Assembly: GCF_003545805.1 (NCBI RefSeq)
Contig: NZ_NMQR01000004.1
Coordinates: forward strand, 180,538-244,537
DNA from: Photorhabdus sp. CRCIA-P01
GTDB taxonomy: Bacteria > Pseudomonadota > Gammaproteobacteria > Enterobacterales > Enterobacteriaceae
Reading direction: 5' to 3'
Length of the DNA: 64,000 bases
Under the pieces are notes generated by a model. That model did not search any database and had not been told where the DNA came from. It saw only the letters and a program-made list of their open reading frames with translations. Positions within the stretch are counted from its first letter, which is position 1. Each line of letters starts with the position of its first letter. Both the position numbers and the translations under genes were made by a program. Of the stretch, positions 58,829 through 64,000 are shown in pieces.

Positions 58829-60277
58829 TTAAGGCCGATAAACTTTCACGTTATCAAAACCCTGTTCAGATAAATAAAGTGCCTGCAAACGGCTCATTAC
58901 TCCACGTTCACAATAGAGCAGATAAGTCTTCTCCTTTGGCAAATCACCAAATTGGCTGCTCAACTTATAGAATGGCAATGATTTGATTTCCACACCATTC
59001 AACTGTAATGGTCGATCATCTTGTTCATCAGGCGAACGAATATCCAATAACACATCCGTTGGCGCGAACGCTGTCACTGTTTCAATTTCAACCACTTGCT
59101 CATTTCTTTGTTCTGCGATCTGACGAATATCAATATTCTGAGCTTCACTAACAACTTTTTCCAGAATATTAAAATCGAAATTCGCTTCTTCTGCTTCAAT
59201 TTTAGCTTTAACGGCTTTGACTGTCGGGCTTTTTGAAATAACACCACAGAATTCAGGCATGGTACGAGCAAAATCCTCAGTGCCTATTTCACGTGCCAAC
59301 CTGATAATGTGCTCTTTATCATGAGAAATCAGTGGCCGCAGAATCAACGTATCCGATGCATTATCAATCAAACGCAAATTAGTGAGTGTCTGGCTGGAAA
59401 CCTGTCCCAAAGCCTCACCGGTAACAATCGCCTGCACGCCATAACGCTCTGCAACTTTAGATGCCGCTCTTACCATCATCCGTTTAAGCACCACCCCCAT
59501 TTGGCCGTCATCAATTTTTTCCAAAATTTCAGCAACAACAGGTTCAAAATCCACAGCAACGAAACGGACTTTATGGGAACGACCAAAACGATTCCAAAGA
59601 TAATGAGCAACCTGCTTCACACCAATTTCATGAGCAGAACCGCCAAGATTGAAGAAGCAATAGTGAACACGACAGCCACGGCGCATTAGCATATAGCTGG
59701 AAACACCAGAATCAAAGCCTCCAGAAATTAGAGACAATACATCTTCCTGCGTTCCGATAGGAAAACCACCAATCCCCTCATAACGGGCTTTTACCAGAAT
59801 CAGCACATCTTGATCAATTTCCAGATTAACAGTCACATCAGGATGATTGAGTTTTACTTTTGCAGATTCAATATGCTGGTTTAAACCACCACCGACATAA
59901 CGTTCTACTTCATTGGAAGTAAATTGATGTTTACCGCGACGTTTAACCCGAACACAAAATGTCTTATTGTGGAGCAATTCGCCATAAGCCTCATAAGCTT
60001 GTTCAAAGATATGATGCATATCACGAAATTCACGCTCTTCTACTTGCAGAATATGGTGGATCCCGGGGATACGTGTCAGAGCATCACAAATTTGAGCGCC
60101 AAGGTTTTCATCTTTAGTACGAACTTCGATATTATCCCAATGGCGAACCACTGCAATATTACCTCCTAACGTTTTAAGCACATTGCGAATATTACTCGCG
60201 AGAATTTTAATAAAGCGCAAACGAACAGTTTGGCTCTTGATCGTGATTTCAGGGAATAATTTAATAATAAACTTCAT
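58829..60277 (-). CDS. thiI: tRNA 4-thiouridine synthase / thiazole sulfur carrier ThiI
   Basis: Transfers sulfur to tRNA U8 and to ThiS for thiamine synthesis. 482 residues as in E. coli: NFLD-THUMP domain at the N terminus, PP-loop [11 protein letters not shown] near residue 185, a Cys in [10 protein letters not shown] (about 344) and a C-terminal rhodanese domain with the active Cys456 in YCERGVMSR. Divergent from xseB. Confidence 0.97.
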   Translation of the reverse strand: MKFIIKLFPEITIKSQTVRLRFIKILASNIRNVLKTLGGNIAVVRHWDNIEVRTKDENLGAQICDALTRIPGIHHILQVEEREFRDMHHIFEQAYEAYGELLHNKTFCVRVKRRGKHQFTSNEVERYVGGGLNQHIESAKVKLNHPDVTVNLEIDQDVLILVKARYEGIGGFPIGTQEDVLSLISGGFDSGVSSYMLMRRGCRVHYCFFNLGGSAHEIGVKQVAHYLWNRFGRSHKVRFVAVDFEPVVAEILEKIDDGQMGVVLKRMMVRAASKVAERYGVQAIVTGEALGQVSSQTLTNLRLIDNASDTLILRPLISHDKEHIIRLAREIGTEDFARTMPEFCGVISKSPTVKAVKAKIEAEEANFDFNILEKVVSEAQNIDIRQIAEQRNEQVVEIETVTAFAPTDVLLDIRSPDEQDDRPLQLNGVEIKSLPFYKLSSQFGDLPKEKTYLLYCERGVMSRLQALYLSEQGFDNVKVYRP

Positions 60278-60477
60278 AGTGAGTTATAGTAGTAGTTAGG
60301 CATTTTAATAAATAAAACTGATGGTATGTTTTGGTTGTCAAATCTAGGCCGCGAAGTATAACACTATCTCGTGGTATAGCGCGTAAAAAACACAAAATCA
60401 GTTAAGGATTTGTTTGCACCAACGTAATAGGATAGTCTGCAACTCTCAGGCGAACTCTGTATAAATAGTAAAAAATT

Positions 60478-60756
60478 ATGCCAAAGAAAAATGCAATATC
60501 AGAAAGTACAAACAGTACGCCAGAAACTGCACCGGCAATGACATTTGAAAGCTCATTAAAAGAGCTAGAACAGATCGTCGCCCGACTGGAATCAGGTGAA
60601 CTGGCACTGGAAGAAGCCCTAAGCGAGTTTGAGCGTGGTATTCAATTAGCCCGTCGAGGGCAACAAACTTTGCAACAAGCAGAACAGCGAGTACAAATTC
60701 TGCTTAATGATGGCGCCCAATCTCCATTAAGTCATTTCTCCCCGGATACCGAATAA
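60478..60756 (+). CDS. xseB: Exodeoxyribonuclease VII small subunit
   Basis: Small subunit of ExoVII, a single-strand exonuclease assembled with XseA. 92 residues with the family core [20 protein letters not shown] and [16 protein letters not shown]. The following ispA starts four bases after the stop, so translation is coupled. Confidence 0.96.
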   Translation: MPKKNAISESTNSTPETAPAMTFESSLKELEQIVARLESGELALEEALSEFERGIQLARRGQQTLQQAEQRVQILLNDGAQSPLSHFSPDTE

Positions 60757-60760
60757 GCCT

Positions 60761-61678
60761 ATGTCTGAACAAAATTCAACCCAATTTAAAGAACAGCTTA
60801 AAATCTGTCAACAACGAGTCAATAACATTCTGATAAGCACATTATCTTCGCTGGCATTTGCAGACAATCCACTAGTTCACGCAATGCAGCATGGCACTTT
60901 ACTCGGTGGTAAACGTCTGCGCCCATTTTTAGTTTATGCCGTCGGTGAAATGTTTGGATTATCCGCAAATAATCTGGATGCTCCAGCAGCAGCCGTTGAA
61001 TGTATCCACGCCTATTCATTAATTCATGACGACTTACCTGCGATGGATAACGATGATTTACGCCGTGGACAACCAACCTGCCACATAAAATTTGGGGAAG
61101 CTCACGCGATTCTGGCGGGAGATGCATTACAGGCTTTGGCGTTTGAAATCCTATCTAAAAGAGAAATGCCGGATGTTACAACAGCAGATCGCCTTGAAAT
61201 GCTTGCTGAATTGGCAACCGCCAGTGGTATAGCCGGTATGTGTGGCGGCCAAGCCCTGGACTTGGCCGCTGAAGGCAAACACATTGATCTTCATATGCTG
61301 GAACAAATTCATCGTCACAAAACGGGCGCACTTATCCGTTCCGCTGTCAGAATGGGCGCATATGGTGCAGGCCAAAGTGGGCATGACGCCTTGCCTGAAT
61401 TGGACCAATATGCCCAGGCGATTGGTCTCGCATTCCAAGTTCAGGACGATATTCTTGATGTCATTGGCGATACCGAAATGATAGGAAAACGTCAAGGCAG
61501 TGACCAACAGTTAAGAAAAAGCACTTACCCTGCACTATTGGGGTTAGAACAAGCACAGAAAAAAGCATACGAACTGTATCAAGAAGCCTTAAAAGCTTTG
61601 AGCAAACTGGAAGATAAATCCTATAACACAACAATGCTGCGCGCACTTGCCAGCTTTATTATTGAACGTAATAACTAA
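60761..61678 (+). CDS. ispA: Farnesyl diphosphate synthase
   Basis: Condenses IPP with DMAPP and geranyl diphosphate to farnesyl diphosphate. 305 residues (E. coli 299). The first Asp-rich motif HDDLPAMDNDDLRRG and the second QVQDDILDVIGD are both intact, with GGKRLRP for substrate binding. It lies between xseB and dxs, an isoprenoid operon. Confidence 0.96.
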   Translation: MSEQNSTQFKEQLKICQQRVNNILISTLSSLAFADNPLVHAMQHGTLLGGKRLRPFLVYAVGEMFGLSANNLDAPAAAVECIHAYSLIHDDLPAMDNDDLRRGQPTCHIKFGEAHAILAGDALQALAFEILSKREMPDVTTADRLEMLAELATASGIAGMCGGQALDLAAEGKHIDLHMLEQIHRHKTGALIRSAVRMGAYGAGQSGHDALPELDQYAQAIGLAFQVQDDILDVIGDTEMIGKRQGSDQQLRKSTYPALLGLEQAQKKAYELYQEALKALSKLEDKSYNTTMLRALASFIIERNN

Positions 61679-61740
61679 GGTCTGCTGGTAAATTTACCCG
61701 CTGGCAGCTCTATTAATAAACACTTCTTAACGAGCATCAA

Positions 61741-63606
61741 ATGAGCATTGATATAGCCAAATACCCCACATTGGCATTAGCGGAAAATCCTGAAGAACTT
61801 CGTATGTTGCCAAAAGAGAGCCTGCCGAAGTTATGTGATGAACTTCGGCAATTCCTGCTAAACAGTGTCAGTCGCTCCAGTGGTCATTTTGCCTCCGGTC
61901 TTGGTACCGTTGAGCTGACTGTGGCATTACATTATGTCTATAAAACGCCTTTCGATAAATTGGTATGGGATGTTGGTCATCAGGCTTATCCTCACAAAAT
62001 CCTGACAGGACGTCGAGATCGTATTGATACGATTCGTCAAAAAAATGGTCTTCATCCTTTCCCGTGGCGAGATGAAAGTGAGTATGACACCTTATGTGTT
62101 GGGCACTCATCGACCTCTATCAGCGCTGGATTAGGTATGGCAATTGCTGCTCAACGCGAAGGCAAAGGCCGCCGTACAGTTTGTATTATCGGTGATGGTG
62201 CGATAACAGCGGGTATGGCTTTCGAAGCGATGAACCATGCCGGGGATATCGACCCGGATATGTTAGTCATTCTTAATGACAACGAAATGTCTATCTCAGA
62301 GAACGTTGGTGCGTTAAATAACCATCTAGCCCAACTTCTTTCCGGTAAACTCTACACCACATTGCGAGAAGGCGGGAAAAAAGTCTTTTCCAATCTACCA
62401 CCGATTAAAGAACTACTGAAAAAAACTGAAGAACATATCAAAGGCATGGTTGTTCCTGGCACTTTGTTTGAAGAATTGGGCTTTAATTATATTGGCCCCA
62501 TTGACGGACATGACGTACTGACATTAACCCAAACGCTGAAAAACATGCGTGAACTGAAAGGGCCGCAGCTACTGCACATCATGACCAAGAAAGGTCGAGG
62601 CTATGCGCCCGCTGAAAAAGATCCCATCAGTTGGCATGCGGTACCTAAATTTGATCCGGCCACTGGCGCATTACCTAAAAGCTCAGACAACCGCCCTACT
62701 TTCTCCAAAATCTTTGGAGACTGGTTATGCGAAGAGGCCGCTAACGATAAAAAACTGATGGCAATTACACCTGCCATGCGTGAAGGTTCTGGTATGGTGC
62801 GTTTCTCCCGCGAATATCCTGATCAATACTTTGATGTCGCCATTGCGGAACAACATGCCGTGACTTTTGCCGCTGGTTTGGCTATTGGTGGTTACAAGCC
62901 GATTGTCGCTATCTATTCGACATTCCTCCAACGTGCTTATGACCAAGTTATTCATGATGTCGCCATTCAGAATCTACCTGTTTTATTTGCAATCGATCGC
63001 GGCGGTATCGTGGGTGCTGATGGTCAGACACATCAAGGCGCTTTTGATCTCTCATTCCTCCGTTGCATCCCCAACATGGTCATTATGGCGCCCAGTGATG
63101 AGAACGAATGCCGCCAGATGCTACACACTGGCTATCATTATCAGCAAGGTCCAGTAGCCGTGCGCTATCCACGAGGAACCGGAACGGGTGCGGAACGCCA
63201 ACCATTTGAACAATTACCAATTGGCAAAGGTGTTATTCGCCGTCAGGGTAAGAAAGTTGCGATCCTAAACTTTGGTACCCTATTACCTGATGCAATAACC
63301 GCGGCAGAATCACTGGATGCAACTGTTGTCGATATGCGCTTTATTAAACCACTGGATAAAGAATTGGTATTAGACATGGCGGATAACCATGATTTATTGG
63401 TCACACTGGAAGAAAATGCCATTATGGGCGGCGCTGGAAGTGGCGTTAATGAACTATTAATGCAGGAAGGCCGACTGGTGCAGATTCTGAATATTGGCTT
63501 GCCTGACCAATTTATACCACAAGGTAGCCAGGAAGAAATCAGAGCGGATTTAGGACTTGATGCCGCCGGTATTCAGAATAGCATCAATAAAAGGCTATTT
63601 TCCTGA
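61741..63606 (+). CDS. dxs: 1-deoxy-D-xylulose-5-phosphate synthase
   Basis: First step of the MEP isoprenoid pathway, joining pyruvate and glyceraldehyde 3-phosphate with thiamine diphosphate. 621 residues (E. coli 620). Thiamine motif [15 protein letters not shown], a catalytic His in [16 protein letters not shown] and the transketolase-like pyrimidine domain ([17 protein letters not shown]) are present. A hairpin follows the stop. Confidence 0.97.
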   Translation: MSIDIAKYPTLALAENPEELRMLPKESLPKLCDELRQFLLNSVSRSSGHFASGLGTVELTVALHYVYKTPFDKLVWDVGHQAYPHKILTGRRDRIDTIRQKNGLHPFPWRDESEYDTLCVGHSSTSISAGLGMAIAAQREGKGRRTVCIIGDGAITAGMAFEAMNHAGDIDPDMLVILNDNEMSISENVGALNNHLAQLLSGKLYTTLREGGKKVFSNLPPIKELLKKTEEHIKGMVVPGTLFEELGFNYIGPIDGHDVLTLTQTLKNMRELKGPQLLHIMTKKGRGYAPAEKDPISWHAVPKFDPATGALPKSSDNRPTFSKIFGDWLCEEAANDKKLMAITPAMREGSGMVRFSREYPDQYFDVAIAEQHAVTFAAGLAIGGYKPIVAIYSTFLQRAYDQVIHDVAIQNLPVLFAIDRGGIVGADGQTHQGAFDLSFLRCIPNMVIMAPSDENECRQMLHTGYHYQQGPVAVRYPRGTGTGAERQPFEQLPIGKGVIRRQGKKVAILNFGTLLPDAITAAESLDATVVDMRFIKPLDKELVLDMADNHDLLVTLEENAIMGGAGSGVNELLMQEGRLVQILNIGLPDQFIPQGSQEEIRADLGLDAAGIQNSINKRLFS

Positions 63607-63611
63607 GTGTA

Positions 63612-63650
63612 TAAGGGTAATAGGGTATTTATCCTATTATCCTTACTATT
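63612..63650 (+). terminator. Terminator after dxs
   Basis: TAAGGGTAATAGG / CCTATTATCCTTA (12-13 pairs including a G-U) around an eight-base loop, followed by CTATTATAT. Located six bases past the dxs stop. Confidence 0.68.
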
Positions 63651-63897
63651 ATATATAGCAACATAGTTAATTAACTATATAATTTATTTATTGATAAAAA
63701 CAAACACAATATTCATACTAATTATGAAAATTTGGCATATTATAATTAATATCTTTGTGAATTTTATTTTCTATAATAAATAGAAATTCATCATCAATCA
63801 AATAACAATCCATTGATTTAAAAACAATAATTACATCTGTAGGTATAATTATTGTAAATGAAACATGGATAACTCGCAAAAAAGGACGTACAAGGAT
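63651..63897. other. A/T-rich gene-free stretch after dxs
   Basis: No protein-like frame and no clear hairpin; almost entirely A and T up to the tandem repeat. Confidence 0.5.
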
Positions 63898-63999
63898 TAA
63901 ATAAGTAAATAAGTAAATAAGTAAATAAGTAAATAAGTAAATAAGTAAATAAGTAAATAAGTAAATAAGTAAATAAGTAAATAAGTAAATAAGTAAATA
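63898..63999. repeat. Tandem array of an 8-base unit (TAAATAAG), about 12.75 copies
   Basis: The unit TAAATAAG repeats without a mismatch from 63,898 to 63,999; the final base of the window is T where the repeat would require A, so the array probably ends at the edge. The unit contains TAA in more than one frame, so it is not coding. Confidence 0.95.
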
Positions 64000-64000
64000 T

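Overview
The window is an enterobacterial chromosome segment, most likely from Photorhabdus (Morganellaceae). Gene order follows the E. coli K-12 htpG-to-dxs segment almost gene for gene: htpG, recR, ybaB, dnaX, apt, priC, rsmS, acrR/acrAB, hha, ffs, ybaY, tesB, amtB/glnK, mdlBA, decR, queC, fadM, ybaV, ppiD, hupB, lon, clpX, clpP, tig, bolA, yajG, ampG, cyoABCDE, yajR, yajQ, panE, thiI, xseB, ispA, dxs. The backbone looks A+T-rich. The genus call rests on this backbone plus a giant Mcf/FitD-type insecticidal toxin gene; it is an inference, not a database match.

Region by region: 1-5.7 kb is replication and recombination (clamp loader, RecR, PriC) plus HtpG and Apt. 5.9-10.3 kb is an accessory block sitting where E. 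coli carries mscK: a DUF1284 protein, a 2-oxoglutarate/Fe(II) oxygenase-like protein, an EamA-type transporter, a complete BioMNY biotin ECF transporter, and an unrecognised broken reading frame. 10.4-15.6 kb is the AcrR-AcrAB efflux locus with its operator. 15.6-16.8 kb holds a badly decayed tomB gene followed by an intact hha. 16.9-27.6 kb carries 4.5S RNA, nitrogen sensing (glnK-amtB with a sigma54 promoter and an NtrC-like site), an ABC exporter pair, a DecR-type regulator with a divergent PLP enzyme, and queC. 27.7-37.1 kb is a protein quality-control block (PpiD, HU-beta, Lon, ClpX, ClpP, trigger factor, BolA). Sigma32-like promoters are readable before htpG, lon and clpP. 37.4-47.8 kb is the cell envelope and respiratory part (YajG, AmpG, a Tsx/OmpK-like channel, cytochrome bo3 operon, YajR, YajQ).

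47.8-57.8 kb is the most striking part. A G+C-rich 2,948-codon toxin gene, with a decayed IS982-type transposase beside it, lies in the yajQ-panE divergent gap. Remnants resembling IS3-type terminal repeats lie in inverted orientation at both edges. The toxin has an RCY-type cysteine protease site followed by a hydrophobic pore/translocation region and an RTX-like tail; no secretion genes lie next to it. 57.8-64 kb returns to the backbone: panE, a truncated yajL, thiI, xseB-ispA-dxs, then an A+T-rich tail ending in about 13 copies of an 8-base tandem repeat at the window edge.
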